This document shows positions 30,299 through 39,311 of a DNA stretch of 47,433 nt, in pieces. The position numbers and the translations under genes are program-made. This DNA comes from Myxococcales bacterium (GTDB lineage: Bacteria > Myxococcota_A > Polyangia > Haliangiales > Haliangiaceae), in contig JAQBQE010000058.1 in NCBI GenBank assembly GCA_028287135.1, forward strand, positions 1 to 47,433. The letters are read 5' to 3'. Every line of letters starts with the position of its first letter. Position 1 is the first letter of the stretch. The notes beneath the pieces were generated by a model. It had not been told where the DNA came from and made no database searches. It saw only the letters and a program-made list of their open reading frames with translations.

Positions 30299-30492
30299 GT
30301 GCGGGAGCCGATCAGCCGCTGCAGCGTGTGCTGGAACTCTTCGATGGAGACGTTGATGTGCTCGACGACGCGGCCGTAGAGCACGGCGGTCGGCACGGAC
30401 CCCGGGCGCTCCTTCTCCGCTTCGTGGAGCTGCCAGAGGATGATCCGCTCGAGACGGGTGAGTCCGTCCCGGGCGTCGGGGAGATCAGTCAC
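30295..30492 (-). CDS. Small conserved-looking protein coupled to the POT transporter
   Basis: A 65-residue soluble protein with two or three amphipathic helices (LTRLERIILWQLHEAEK; VEHINVSIEEFQHTLQRLI), which could fold as a small winged-helix-like or coiled-coil unit. It starts with a GTG at 30490-30492 that overlaps the last 8 nt of the POT transporter gene, which implies translational coupling. Its stop shares one CTAG with the stop of the convergent membrane-protein gene (30295-30298). No family is recognised. Confidence 0.6.
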   Translation of the reverse strand: MTDLPDARDGLTRLERIILWQLHEAEKERPGSVPTAVLYGRVVEHINVSIEEFQHTLQRLIGSRT

Positions 30493-32089
30493 CCTTCTTG
30501 AACGTCGCCTTGGCGCCGGGCAACGGCTCGGGCTCGACCTTCTCGGTGCGATCCGCCGGAGCGCTCGCCTTGTCGTTCGCCATCATCCGGCGAATCTTTG
30601 GCGCGATCACGAACAGGATCGCCGACACCACGAGCGAGGCGATGAACAGGAACGTGAACAGCCAGGTGAAGCCCTTGCCCGCGGAGATCGAGCTCGCGCG
30701 ACCGGCGAGGTAGATGCCGATCGCGGTGCCGAAGAACCACATGCCCATCACCATGCCGGCGAGGCGCTTTGGTGCGAGCTTGCTCATGCTCGACAGACCG
30801 ACCGGGGAGATGCACAGCTCGGCGAGCGTGTAGAAGAAGTACAGGCCGATCAGGTACGTGCCGCTGACCGGCGACTCGCGGGTGGCCTGCGCCGGGATCA
30901 TGACGACGAACGCGAGCGCGAGCAGCGCCATGCCGATCGCGAACTTGGCGACGCTGTTGGGCTCCTTGCCCTTGCGCGCGAGCACCACCCAGATGAAGGC
31001 GAACACCGGCGCGAGCGCGACGATGAAGATCGAGTTGACGCTCTGGTAGTAGCTCGCGGGAATCGTGACGCCGAACAGCTCGCGCGCCGTGAAGTACTCG
31101 CCGAACTCGGCGAGCGTCGTCGGAGCCTGCTCGAAGATCGCGAAGAACGAGATCGCGCCGATGTAGAGCGGCAGCATCGCGAGGATGCCGCGCTTCTCCT
31201 TGGCATCGCGCGCCGACGCGTAGAGACCGACGAACAGCAGGACCGAGCCGATGATGAGACCGATGCCCATCGTCTCGCGGATGACCTCCGCCGATGGCGT
31301 CGCGAGCACGACGACGGCGCCGACCACGACGAGCGCGGCGACGATCGCCATCAGAACCGTGCGATCGCGCTTCGCGCGGACCGGATCGTCGGGAATCGTC
31401 GGGTGCTTGCCCGCCTCGCCGAGCCAGTGATTGAGCGACATGAACTGGATCAGGCCGAACACCATGCCGACCGCGGCGCAGCCGAACGCGAAGTTCCAGC
31501 ACAGGTTCGGATCGAGGTCGTGGCTCGTGAGCCACTCGCGGAAGCCGGGGTGCTGCGCGAGGTAGCCGCACGCGAGCGGCGCGAGGAACGCGCCGATGTT
31601 GATGCCCATGTAATAGATCGTGTAGCCGCTGTCCCGACGGGGATCGCCCTCGGGATAGAGCTGGCCGACGAGCGTCGAGATGTTCGGCTTGAGAAACCCC
31701 GTGCCGAACGCGATGAACACGAGGCCGAGATAGAACATGTCGCCAAGGCCCGGGAACGCGAGGATCCCGTTGCCGATCGCGATCCCGATGCCGCCGACGA
31801 TCACCGCCTTGCGCTGGCCGAGGAAGCGATCTGCGATCCAGCCGCCCGGCAATGCGAGCAGATAGACCGAGGCTCCGAACATGCCGACGATCGCGCCGGC
31901 GATCGGAAGCGGCTGGTTCTTGATCGGGTCGAACATCCCCTTGCCGCCGAGCGCGGTTGGCGTGGCGAGGTAGACGAGCAGGAACGCGCGCATCCCGTAG
32001 TAGGAGAACCGCTCCCACATCTCGGTGAAGAACAGGTTCGCCAGGCCGATCGGGTGGCCGAAGAAGCCGGTGTCGCGGTCGCGTGCCAT
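30485..32089 (-). CDS. Proton-dependent oligopeptide transporter (POT/PTR2 family)
   Basis: A 534-residue MFS transporter of the POT family. It starts at ATG 32089 (ARDRDTGFFGHPIGLANLFF), directly before the family motif TEMWERFSYYGMRAFL (ExxERFxYYG). It has GGWIADRFLGQRKAV and the PTR2 signature FGTGFLKPNISTLVGQLYP, then DSGYTIYYMGINIGA, and a C-terminal ISPVGLSSMSKLAPKRLAGMVMG segment. The ExxERF motif needed for proton coupling is intact. About 14 membrane helices are expected. Substrates would be di- and tripeptides; the C-terminus has a charged tail. The 65-residue gene follows with overlapping codons. Confidence 0.95.
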   Translation of the reverse strand: MARDRDTGFFGHPIGLANLFFTEMWERFSYYGMRAFLLVYLATPTALGGKGMFDPIKNQPLPIAGAIVGMFGASVYLLALPGGWIADRFLGQRKAVIVGGIGIAIGNGILAFPGLGDMFYLGLVFIAFGTGFLKPNISTLVGQLYPEGDPRRDSGYTIYYMGINIGAFLAPLACGYLAQHPGFREWLTSHDLDPNLCWNFAFGCAAVGMVFGLIQFMSLNHWLGEAGKHPTIPDDPVRAKRDRTVLMAIVAALVVVGAVVVLATPSAEVIRETMGIGLIIGSVLLFVGLYASARDAKEKRGILAMLPLYIGAISFFAIFEQAPTTLAEFGEYFTARELFGVTIPASYYQSVNSIFIVALAPVFAFIWVVLARKGKEPNSVAKFAIGMALLALAFVVMIPAQATRESPVSGTYLIGLYFFYTLAELCISPVGLSSMSKLAPKRLAGMVMGMWFFGTAIGIYLAGRASSISAGKGFTWLFTFLFIASLVVSAILFVIAPKIRRMMANDKASAPADRTEKVEPEPLPGAKATFKKGD

Positions 32090-32261
32090 GGCCGCGGACA
32101 CTAGCCCAAGGGTCGGCGGGACGGGAGCCCTGAAAACCACCCCTGTTCCCACCCGCCCCCGCCGTGCGACGCCCCTCCGGTCGCACCCAGAGGCGCCCGG
32201 TCGCGAAGTCGCCAGAAGCGTGTGCTTGCAAACGGCTACGGAATGGGAAAGATCCCGGCCC

Positions 32262-35006
32262 ATGTCGAAGAGCTTGTGGGCCCTGGCGGCTGTCGTGTTG
32301 TTTTCCGCGTGCAACCCCGCGGCACCGAAGTTCTCGTTCAAGCACGGCGAGCGTCGCGGTCGGCTCGAGTCGAACGGGCTTCGCTTCGTGCTGATGCCCG
32401 ACCCGAGCACGCAGCTCGTCGAGGTCGACGTTCATTACGAGGTCGGCTCACGCGAGGATCCGCCGGGCAAGGCCGGCATCGCTCACCTCGTCGAGCACAT
32501 GATGTTCCAGCTCAAGCCAGACGGCGAGACGTCGCCACCGTTGATGCAGACGATCGGGGACATCTCGACGTTCTTCAACGCCTACACGATCTGGGACATG
32601 ACCCACTACATGACGACGGCGCGCGCCGAGAACCTCGACGCGCTCCTCAAGATCGAGGCGATGCGCCTGTACTACGGGTGCCAGACGATCTCGAACGACG
32701 AGTTCCTCCGCGAGCGCGAGGTCGTTCGTAACGAGATCCGGCAGCGCGGCGGTACGGCCGAGGGCCAGATCCCGCAGCTCGTGCTGTCGTCGGTGTACCC
32801 GCAGGGTCACGCCTACGAGCGCATGGTCGGCGGCGACGACTCGCAGCTCACGACGATCACGCTCGCGGACACCTGCAAGTTCATCAAGGACTACTACACG
32901 CCCGAGCGCGCGACGCTGATCGTCGCCGGTGGGTTCGACGTCGACCAGACGATCGCGTCGATCACGAAGTGGTTCGGCAAGCTCGAGAAGCGCCCGAGCG
33001 CTCCGCGCGCGCCGGTCGCCAAGCTCGAGCTCAGCAAGGAGCGCAAGCAGTTCGATCTCGATGTCGAGCGCCCGAGCGTGCACATCGCCTTCGCGCTCCC
33101 GCCGCAGAACACGCCGGAGGGCGAGGACGTCCAGTTCGGCATCAACAGCGCGTGGGCCCGGATCGCGAGCAAGGGTCAGGAGTACGACTTCGCGTACTCG
33201 GTCGACGCCACCGTGCTCGGTGGACCGCTCGCGCCGATCTATCTGATCTCGATCGAGCTCAAGGGCATGGACAAGCTCAACGAGGCGCTCGAGTTCACCC
33301 AGAAGGCGACCAAGCAGGCCTACCGCGGCTTCGACGAAGGCACCTTCGAGCAGATCGAGGAGTGGAAGAACCTGCGCAAGGCGCAGTTCATCGGCAGCCT
33401 CGAGGAGCTCAACGCTCGGACCAACGTGGTCGGTGGCCTCGTCCAGTTCTCTGACATGGACTTCGACTCGCAGGACACCTACATCTTCCACGAGCTCGAC
33501 AAGATCGCGAAGTTCGACGGCGAGCGGATCGGCAAGGCCGTCAAGAAGTGGCTCGACTTCGACAAGGCTCGCGTCGTCGTGATGAAGCCCAACAAGGAAG
33601 GCCTCAAGGGCGACAAGCGCAACACCAAGGTCACGTTCCAGGTCAAGTCGCACGAGTCGGTCGTGCTGCCGGATGTCGACCCGAAGGAAGCGAAGCGTCC
33701 GATCCGGATGTCGGCGGAGCTCAAGTCGCTCGTCGGTGCGACGCGGTTCACGCTCGGCAACGGGATGAACGTGATCATGCTGCCGATCAAGTCGATGCCG
33801 CTGGTGTCGTCGCGGCTGATCTTCAACAACGTCGGTGAGTCGATCTCGCCGGACAACCCGGTGCTCGCCGCCGCGGCCGCGAACTTCCTCAGCCTGCCGA
33901 TCGATGCCGACGTGTTCCAGCGCACCGGCGTCAACGTCGGATGCTCGGCCAACGAGGACTCGACGGTCTGCTTCACCAGCGGCATCAACATCTACCTCGG
34001 CGTCATGCTGAAGGGCTTCGAGCGTCTGGTCGCCGCGGGCGTGTACGACCAGGAGGACCTCGAGCGGTGGCAGAAGAGCAGGCGCGAGGACCTCAAGACC
34101 AAGAACGCGCAGCAGCAGAGCGAGTTCCAGCGCCAGCTGCTGAGCGCCCTCTACGGTCCGGATCACCCGTACACGAAGACCGGCGTGCTGACGTCCGACG
34201 CGATCGGCAAGGTCAGCAAGGACGGCCTCGACAGCTTCCGCAAGACCCACTACTCGGCGGGCAACGCGACGCTCGTCGTCGTCGGTGACTTCGAGCCGGC
34301 CGCCGCGGAGAAGATGATCCGCTCGACGTTCAGCGGCTGGGGCAAGGGCACCGTCGACAAGGCGATCGACCCGACGCCGTTCAAGCGGACCGGCCCGGCG
34401 TTCGTCGGCGTCGTCGGCAAGGAGGAGCCGCAGCTCTCGGTGGCGATCGGGTATCCGGCGCCCGCGGGCGTGGATGGCCAGCAGGCCGCGCGCATGGTGA
34501 TCGCGGAGATGCTGAACACGCGCATGGGTGATGTGCGGTTCAAGCTCGGCTCGACGTACGGCGTCTACGCGCAGCGCCAGTCGCTCAAGGGACCGACCGC
34601 GTACCAGATGGGCGGCACCGTCGATGCGCCGCGCGCCGGCGAGTCGATCAAGGCGATGCGCGAGGGCGTCGACATGCTGCGCAAGAGCAGCGAGCAGTTC
34701 GACATCGACTTCGTGCGTGCGCGGCGCAAGCTGCTGTCGTCGCTGCTCGGTGAGTCGACGGTGACCGGCGAGCTCGCGCAGCGGCTCGGCTTCATGTCGA
34801 CGCACAACCTGCCGGTGACCTACTACAACACCCTGCTGCAGCAGATCGCAGCGGTGTCGCCGGCGCAGGTCCACGCGCTGATCGCCAAGGAGCTCGACCC
34901 GAACAACGAGGTCATCGTGATCCTCGGTGCCAAGCCGCAGCTCGACAAGGCGTTCAAGGACGCCGGCATCAGCGACGTCAAGCTCGTCGAGCCGGACTAC
35001 AAGTAA
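32262..35006 (+). CDS. M16 family zinc protease, lipoprotein
   Basis: A 914-residue insulinase-family (M16) protease. It starts with a lipoprotein signal (LWALAAVVLFSAC, Cys17), so it is tethered to the envelope. The first half (~residues 30-460) has the inverted zinc-binding motif HLVEH (His75, Glu78, His79) and a downstream Glu in VVRNEIRQRGG. The second half (~490-910) repeats the fold without an HxxEH motif (RFTLGNGMNVIMLPIKSMPLVSS), as is usual for the catalytically silent partner in single-chain enzymes. The C-terminal R/Y-type substrate region (YGVYAQRQSL) is present. Probably a periplasmic or surface peptidase, perhaps for short peptides. It is divergent from the peptide transporter gene, which may use the products. 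Confidence 0.93.
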   Translation: MSKSLWALAAVVLFSACNPAAPKFSFKHGERRGRLESNGLRFVLMPDPSTQLVEVDVHYEVGSREDPPGKAGIAHLVEHMMFQLKPDGETSPPLMQTIGDISTFFNAYTIWDMTHYMTTARAENLDALLKIEAMRLYYGCQTISNDEFLREREVVRNEIRQRGGTAEGQIPQLVLSSVYPQGHAYERMVGGDDSQLTTITLADTCKFIKDYYTPERATLIVAGGFDVDQTIASITKWFGKLEKRPSAPRAPVAKLELSKERKQFDLDVERPSVHIAFALPPQNTPEGEDVQFGINSAWARIASKGQEYDFAYSVDATVLGGPLAPIYLISIELKGMDKLNEALEFTQKATKQAYRGFDEGTFEQIEEWKNLRKAQFIGSLEELNARTNVVGGLVQFSDMDFDSQDTYIFHELDKIAKFDGERIGKAVKKWLDFDKARVVVMKPNKEGLKGDKRNTKVTFQVKSHESVVLPDVDPKEAKRPIRMSAELKSLVGATRFTLGNGMNVIMLPIKSMPLVSSRLIFNNVGESISPDNPVLAAAAANFLSLPIDADVFQRTGVNVGCSANEDSTVCFTSGINIYLGVMLKGFERLVAAGVYDQEDLERWQKSRREDLKTKNAQQQSEFQRQLLSALYGPDHPYTKTGVLTSDAIGKVSKDGLDSFRKTHYSAGNATLVVVGDFEPAAAEKMIRSTFSGWGKGTVDKAIDPTPFKRTGPAFVGVVGKEEPQLSVAIGYPAPAGVDGQQAARMVIAEMLNTRMGDVRFKLGSTYGVYAQRQSLKGPTAYQMGGTVDAPRAGESIKAMREGVDMLRKSSEQFDIDFVRARRKLLSSLLGESTVTGELAQRLGFMSTHNLPVTYYNTLLQQIAAVSPAQVHALIAKELDPNNEVIVILGAKPQLDKAFKDAGISDVKLVEPDYK

Positions 35007-35009
35007 TCG

Positions 35010-35873
35010 CTAGCGAGGCGGCGCCGCGGGGATACCCATCGCGGTCCGCACGAGCTGGAACTCGGGCGTCCATACGCTCGCTCGATCGCGAACGACGAGC
35101 GTGTGGGTCGTGGCGTCGGTCGGTGCGGCGGTGACGACGTCGACCATGACGAGGACGTCCTTGCCCTCGCGCGGCACGATGTCCCAGTGCTCGCGGCTGT
35201 GGAGCCCGAGCTCGCGCAGCGCGAACGTGACCCGATCGCGCTCGAGCGCGGACGTGCACACCGTGATCTCGCCGCCCGGCGCGAGCACGCGGCTCGCCGC
35301 CTCGAGGTAGTCCTCGACACCGCCGCGGACCTCGAACCGGCATGGCATCGCGTGCGGCTTGTCGGACTCGGTGCCGGTACCGCGCGGAAAGTACGGCGGG
35401 GTCCCGGTGATCAGCTCGAACGGCGCGGTGCCGAGATGCGTGGTGTCGGCATCGCGCAGATCGCCATCGAGGATCCGGCAGCGGTCCTCGACGCCGTTGT
35501 ACGCGATCGAGCGGCGTCCCATCGCGGCGCGATCGGCCTGCGCCTCGATCCCGAGGACCTCCGCGTGCGGGAGCTTCCACGCGACCATCAGCAGCACGCT
35601 GCCGAGCCCGCATCCGAGATCGAGCGCACGTAGCGCACGATCGGGATCCTGCCGGCGCGTCGCGATCCACGCGGTGACCAGGTCGTCGAGGCTCCAGCGG
35701 TGGCCGCGCTGCTTCTGGAACAGCCGCCAGTCGCCGGTGAGAAAGCACAGATCCTCGTCGGCCTCGGGCTCGAGCTCCGGTCGGCCCTGCGCACCCGCCG
35801 GTGCCGGCCCGGGCGCGACCCAGCCGGGCGGGCGGCGTGCCTCGCGGATGATGCCGCGGCCGGACGTGGTCAT
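35010..35873 (-). CDS. TrmN6/YfiC-type N6-adenine methyltransferase
   Basis: A 287-residue SAM-dependent methyltransferase. After a Pro/Ala/Glu-rich N-terminus it has the family entry TGDWRLFQKQRGHRWSLDD, the SAM-binding LDLGCGLGSVLLMVA (motif I, ~residues 91-105), an acidic residue in GIEAQ, and a catalytic-loop TGTPPYFP. The last corresponds to the (N/D)PPY motif of N6-adenine methylases with Thr in the first position, an unusual substitution. The tail is CRFEVRGGVEDYLEAASRVLAPGG. Relatives modify A37 of tRNA1(Val); the exact RNA or small-molecule target here is inference. The start is ATG 35873; a longer frame upstream overlaps the divergent GNAT gene and is not coding. Confidence 0.83.
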   Translation of the reverse strand: MTTSGRGIIREARRPPGWVAPGPAPAGAQGRPELEPEADEDLCFLTGDWRLFQKQRGHRWSLDDLVTAWIATRRQDPDRALRALDLGCGLGSVLLMVAWKLPHAEVLGIEAQADRAAMGRRSIAYNGVEDRCRILDGDLRDADTTHLGTAPFELITGTPPYFPRGTGTESDKPHAMPCRFEVRGGVEDYLEAASRVLAPGGEITVCTSALERDRVTFALRELGLHSREHWDIVPREGKDVLVMVDVVTAAPTDATTHTLVVRDRASVWTPEFQLVRTAMGIPAAPPR

Positions 35874-35977
35874 GCCGTGGACTTCGCATGCCGTGCGGGA
35901 GCACGCAACCTCGTGAGGAGAGAGGGAGCCCGCGAGGTTCCAGATGCCAGTCCTCCACGCGGGCGTAAGCTCGCTGC

Positions 35978-36985
35978 ATGGTCGCGACGCAAAACCCATC
36001 GCAGGCATTCTCCATGCGCGAGGCCACTGCTGCGGATCGCCCCGAGGTCGAGGCCCTGATCGCCGAGATGATCCCCGGCTGCGATGTGGCGGCTCGCTGG
36101 AAGTGGCTCTATGACACCAACCCGGGCGGCAAGGCGCTGACCTGGCTCGCGATCGCGCCGACCGGCGAGGTCGCTGGCTGCACCTCGTTCTTCCCGTTCC
36201 GGCTCTGGCTCGACGGCGAAGAGGTTCGCGCCGCCCTCGGTGGTGACGGCTACGTCCGCCCCGCATTTCGCCGGCGCGGTCTCGGCGGCCTGATGCACGA
36301 TGCCTCGCGACGCGGCATGCCCGCGCACTCGATCGGCTGCATGTACGGCGCACCGGGCGCCATGAACCTGACGCCGCTCAAGCACGGTGGATCGCGCGAG
36401 GTCGGCGCCGTCTGCCGCTACGTGCGTCCCCTCCGCGTCGGCCCGCCCCTCGTCGGAGCGCTCGTCGCCCGCGCCAGCCGGCCGTGGTTCGCACCCAAGC
36501 TCGAGCCGATGCAGGCCAACGACCCGCGCATCGACGCCGTGTGGCTGAACGCCCGGCGCGATCTCAAGCTCGCCGCCGTTCGCGACACCGCGTTCTATCA
36601 GTGGCGCTTCCGCGACGCCCCCGCGCAACGCGAGCCGGCGTACGTCATCACCGATGCGGGCCAGCCGATCGGCGCATGCGCACTCGAGTCCCTGTACGAC
36701 GGCAAGGAGCTTCACATCGTCGACCTCGTGGCCATCCCCGGCGCCTGGCACAGCTGCCTCCGCGCGATCACCCGCCACGCGATCGATCACACCCTCGCCG
36801 CCACCCTCAGCATCAAGCTGTTCTCGATCGATGCACGCTCGCGGCACATGTGGCGCTCGGGCTTCGTCGAGCGCGATGGCAAGCCCTTCCTCTGCATGAT
36901 CCCCACCGACGGAGATCGCCGGTTCCTCGATCCGCAGCGCTGGTTCTACACGGGCGCCGACTCCGATCTCGACTCCCTGAGCTAG
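35978..36985 (+). CDS. GNAT family N-acetyltransferase
   Basis: A 335-residue protein of the GNAT fold. The first domain shows MREATAADRPEVEALI, GEVAGCTSFFPFRLWLDG and the acetyl-CoA-binding segment GDGYVRPAFRRRGLGGLMH (R/QxxGxG class, RRRGLGG). A second, poorly conserved GNAT-like half follows (~residues 190-330: RDTAFYQWRF, GQPIGACALES, IKLFSIDARSRHMW). No substrate can be assigned. The stop codon (TAG 36983-36985) is supplied by the left end of the adjacent inverted-repeat element. Divergent from the TrmN6-like gene. Confidence 0.82.
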   Translation: MVATQNPSQAFSMREATAADRPEVEALIAEMIPGCDVAARWKWLYDTNPGGKALTWLAIAPTGEVAGCTSFFPFRLWLDGEEVRAALGGDGYVRPAFRRRGLGGLMHDASRRGMPAHSIGCMYGAPGAMNLTPLKHGGSREVGAVCRYVRPLRVGPPLVGALVARASRPWFAPKLEPMQANDPRIDAVWLNARRDLKLAAVRDTAFYQWRFRDAPAQREPAYVITDAGQPIGACALESLYDGKELHIVDLVAIPGAWHSCLRAITRHAIDHTLAATLSIKLFSIDARSRHMWRSGFVERDGKPFLCMIPTDGDRRFLDPQRWFYTGADSDLDSLS

Positions 36986-37220
36986 GGACGCTTTCCACTC
37001 TCTCAACTCTCGTTCGCCAACTACGCGATCTCATAGAGGCGATCGGGGACGGTCTCCACTTTCTCCCGGAGTACCGATCATCGACCGACGTCATCCGCCG
37101 GCGGTCCCTCGTCGTGTTTCCCTCTGATCGGGAAACGAGATAGTGGAGACCGTCCCCTCTCGGCCGTGGAAGTATGCAGGCTTGCGCGTCGGAAGTTGAG
37201 AGAGTGGAAAGCGTCCCTAG
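36982..37220. repeat. Nested inverted-repeat element with CTAG ends (MITE/REP-like)
   Basis: A 239-bp element bounded by perfect 27-bp inverted repeats: the left arm 36982-37008 begins CTAGGGACGCTTTCCACTCT, and the right arm is 37194-37220. Inside is a second, 21-bp pair with one mismatch (37045-37065 and 37137-37157; core GGGGACGGTCTCCACT). Innermost is a 7-bp hairpin GTTTCCC/GGGAAAC (37116-37122, 37130-37136) with a 7-nt loop. Both ends are CTAG, and they provide the stop codons of the two flanking convergent genes. It encodes no protein. The arrangement fits a non-autonomous transposable element or a REP-type palindromic cluster that inserted with a CTAG target. It would also form a large transcript hairpin and act as a two-way terminator. 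Confidence 0.9.
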
Positions 37221-37531
37221 ATCAGGTCGACCCAGACCTCGTCGCCGACGAGGGTGATCGGGTAGCGGCGCAGCTCGAGGGTGGCGTCGTGGGTGCACCG
37301 GCCGGTGACGAGGTTGAAGCCGTAGAAGTGGGCGCCGCAGACGAGGGTCTTCTCGTGGAGGAGGCCGTTGATCAGGGGGACATCCTCGTGCGGGCAGACG
37401 CCGGCGCACGCGAACATCTGGCCCTCGGCGATCGTGACGATCACGGGCCAGGTCACGCCCTTGACCTTGAACTCGTTGAGCTCGTCGGGGATGACCTCGG
37501 AGAGGAGGCAGACGCGGACGCGGAGGGCCAT
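37217..37531 (-). CDS. Rieske [2Fe-2S] ferredoxin-like protein
   Basis: A 104-residue single-domain Rieske protein. The cluster ligands are Cys46 and His48 in CPHEDVPL and Cys65 and His68 in CGAHFYGFN, followed by TGRCTHDATLELRRYPI, the usual second-half pattern of NirD/CarAc-type ferredoxins. No signal peptide or membrane helix, so it is cytoplasmic. The gene begins in the last base of the DppC-like permease gene (TGATG overlap, 37531), so it is translationally coupled to a peptide-import permease; no oxygenase is nearby. Its TAG stop is provided by the right end of the inverted-repeat element. Confidence 0.92.
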   Translation of the reverse strand: MALRVRVCLLSEVIPDELNEFKVKGVTWPVIVTIAEGQMFACAGVCPHEDVPLINGLLHEKTLVCGAHFYGFNLVTGRCTHDATLELRRYPITLVGDEVWVDLI

Positions 37532-38367
37532 CAGGACTTGCCTCGCTGGCGGGGATCGAGGCGATCGCGGAGGCCGTCACCGAGGAGGTTCGCGCCGAGG
37601 ACGACCCACATGATCGCGAGGCCGGGGACCAGCGCGTAGACGCGGACCCAGTCGGACTTCCAGAGGAACGTGCGCCCCTGGTCGAGCATCGCGCCCCAGG
37701 TGTAGTCGACGTTCGGGCCGAGGCCGAGGAAGGAGAGTGCGGCCTCGATCATGATCACGCTGCCGAGCCCGAACGACATCTGGACGAGCGCGGGGCCGAG
37801 GATGTTCGGGATCAGGTGCTTGAACATCACGCGCCGGTTGGAGGCGCCGAGCGAGACCGCGGCCTGGACGTAGTCGCGTTCGCGCAGCGCGAGCACCTGG
37901 CCACGGGCGACGCGCGCGTAGCCGACCCAGCCGTTCGCGGTCAGCGCGAGGGTCATCACGCCGATGCCGGGATCCGCGACGATGGCGACGATCGCGATGT
38001 TGAGCAAGATGCCGGGGAACGCCATCAGGATGTCGACGAAGCGCATCAACACCTCGTCGACGATGCCGCGATACCAGCCGGCGATCGTGCCAATCGCGAG
38101 GCCGAGCGTCGACGAGATCGCGACGACGATGACGCTGAGCTGGAGCGCTTTCCGTGTTCCCCACAGCAGCTGCGACAGCGTATCGGCGCCCTTGCTGTCG
38201 GTGCCGAGCCAGTGCGCCGCGGACGGTCCCTCGAACCGGTGAGCGAGATCGAGGGAGGTCGGGCCGACGTCATACGGCGCGATCGCCGGTCCGAAGATCC
38301 CGAGGATCACGAACACGTAGATCGACACGATGCCGACCCACGCGCTGAGCGAGAGCTTGAGCTTCAT
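37531..38367 (-). CDS. Dipeptide/oligopeptide ABC transporter permease, DppC-like
   Basis: A 278-residue permease of the DppC/OppC type. A first membrane helix ([20 protein letters not shown]) and the APYD motif are followed by [19 protein letters not shown], then the BPD_transp_1 region with the ATPase-contacting EAA-like segment [20 protein letters not shown], and [20 protein letters not shown] near the end. The start is ATG 38367, which overlaps the DppB-like stop by 4 nt. The operon order is permease B, permease C, Rieske. No ATPase or substrate-binding protein is encoded here, so those subunits must come from elsewhere. Confidence 0.93.
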   Translation of the reverse strand: MKLKLSLSAWVGIVSIYVFVILGIFGPAIAPYDVGPTSLDLAHRFEGPSAAHWLGTDSKGADTLSQLLWGTRKALQLSVIVVAISSTLGLAIGTIAGWYRGIVDEVLMRFVDILMAFPGILLNIAIVAIVADPGIGVMTLALTANGWVGYARVARGQVLALRERDYVQAAVSLGASNRRVMFKHLIPNILGPALVQMSFGLGSVIMIEAALSFLGLGPNVDYTWGAMLDQGRTFLWKSDWVRVYALVPGLAIMWVVLGANLLGDGLRDRLDPRQRGKS

Positions 38368-39299
38368 GCGCGGCGAATCCTCGGGTCCGCGAGGCCGTAG
38401 GCAAGATCGACGAGGATGTTGACGAGCACGTAGATCATCGCGATCACGAGCACCGTCCCCTGCACCACCGGATAGTTTCGCTCGAGGATCGCCTCGAGCA
38501 GCGTGGCGCCGAGGCCAGGCCGCGCGAACACGTTCTCGATGATGATCGCGCCCGAGAGCAGCGATCCGAACTGCAGACCGGCGACCGTGATCACCGGCAG
38601 CAGCGCGTTGCGCAGCGCATGGCGGAACAGCACGCTGCCTTCGGGCAGACCCTTCGCGCGCGCGGTGCGGACGTAGTCCTCGCCGAGGACCTCGACGAGC
38701 GAGGACCGCGTCATCCGCGCGAGCATCGCCATCAGGTGGGTGCCGACCGCCATCGCGGGCAGCACGATCGCCGCGGGTCCGAGCTCGGTCGGGCCCGGGA
38801 ACCAGCCGAGCGTGACGAAGAACCAGAACAGCAGCAGCGGCGCGAACATCATCTGCGGCATCGCGACCATCGACAGCGACACCGTCGTCGCGAGCGTGTC
38901 GACCCAGGTCCCGCGCTTGACCGCGGCGAGCATGCCGAGCGGCAGCGCGAGCACGATCGCGACGAGCATCCCGCAGATCGCGAGCCACATCGTGTGCGGG
39001 AACACCTCCGCGATCCGCGCGGCGACCGTCGGCTTGCCCTTGGGGTCGGGACACTGATGACCGAGCGAGCCGTCGGCGACGTGACCGAGGAAGCTGATGA
39101 ACTGGCGGGGCAGCGACTTGTCGAGCCCCATGCACTGCTCGATCTTCAGCCGCTGCGCGGGCGTCGCCTCACCACCGGCGAGGTGATCGACCGGATCGCC
39201 CGGCACGATGTGCAGGAACGCGAACACCAGGACCGAGACGCCGACGATCGCCAGGAGCCCGGAGCCCAGGCGTCGCAGCAGGAACGACCCGATCGACAC
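38364..39299 (-). CDS. Dipeptide/oligopeptide ABC transporter permease, DppB-like
   Basis: A 311-residue permease of the DppB/OppB type. Family landmarks are [20 protein letters not shown] and [13 protein letters not shown] at the start, then [32 protein letters not shown], and the EAA-like loop [19 protein letters not shown], then [20 protein letters not shown] and [21 protein letters not shown]. It is the first gene of the operon; its stop overlaps the start of the DppC-like gene (ATGA). About six membrane helices are expected. Confidence 0.94.
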   Translation of the reverse strand: MSIGSFLLRRLGSGLLAIVGVSVLVFAFLHIVPGDPVDHLAGGEATPAQRLKIEQCMGLDKSLPRQFISFLGHVADGSLGHQCPDPKGKPTVAARIAEVFPHTMWLAICGMLVAIVLALPLGMLAAVKRGTWVDTLATTVSLSMVAMPQMMFAPLLLFWFFVTLGWFPGPTELGPAAIVLPAMAVGTHLMAMLARMTRSSLVEVLGEDYVRTARAKGLPEGSVLFRHALRNALLPVITVAGLQFGSLLSGAIIIENVFARPGLGATLLEAILERNYPVVQGTVLVIAMIYVLVNILVDLAYGLADPRIRRA

Positions 39300-39311
39300 G
39301 CGTGGAGCGTA

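Noticed and set aside
30440..32104. 554-codon plus-strand frame antisense to the POT transporter
   Set aside because: Arg/Glu/Asp/His-rich antisense shadow; the transporter on the minus strand is unambiguous.
32448..34874. 808-codon minus-strand frame antisense to the M16 protease
   Set aside because: Low-complexity Arg/Glu/Leu/Asp/Val/His composition typical of an antisense shadow; the plus strand carries a complete M16 protease.
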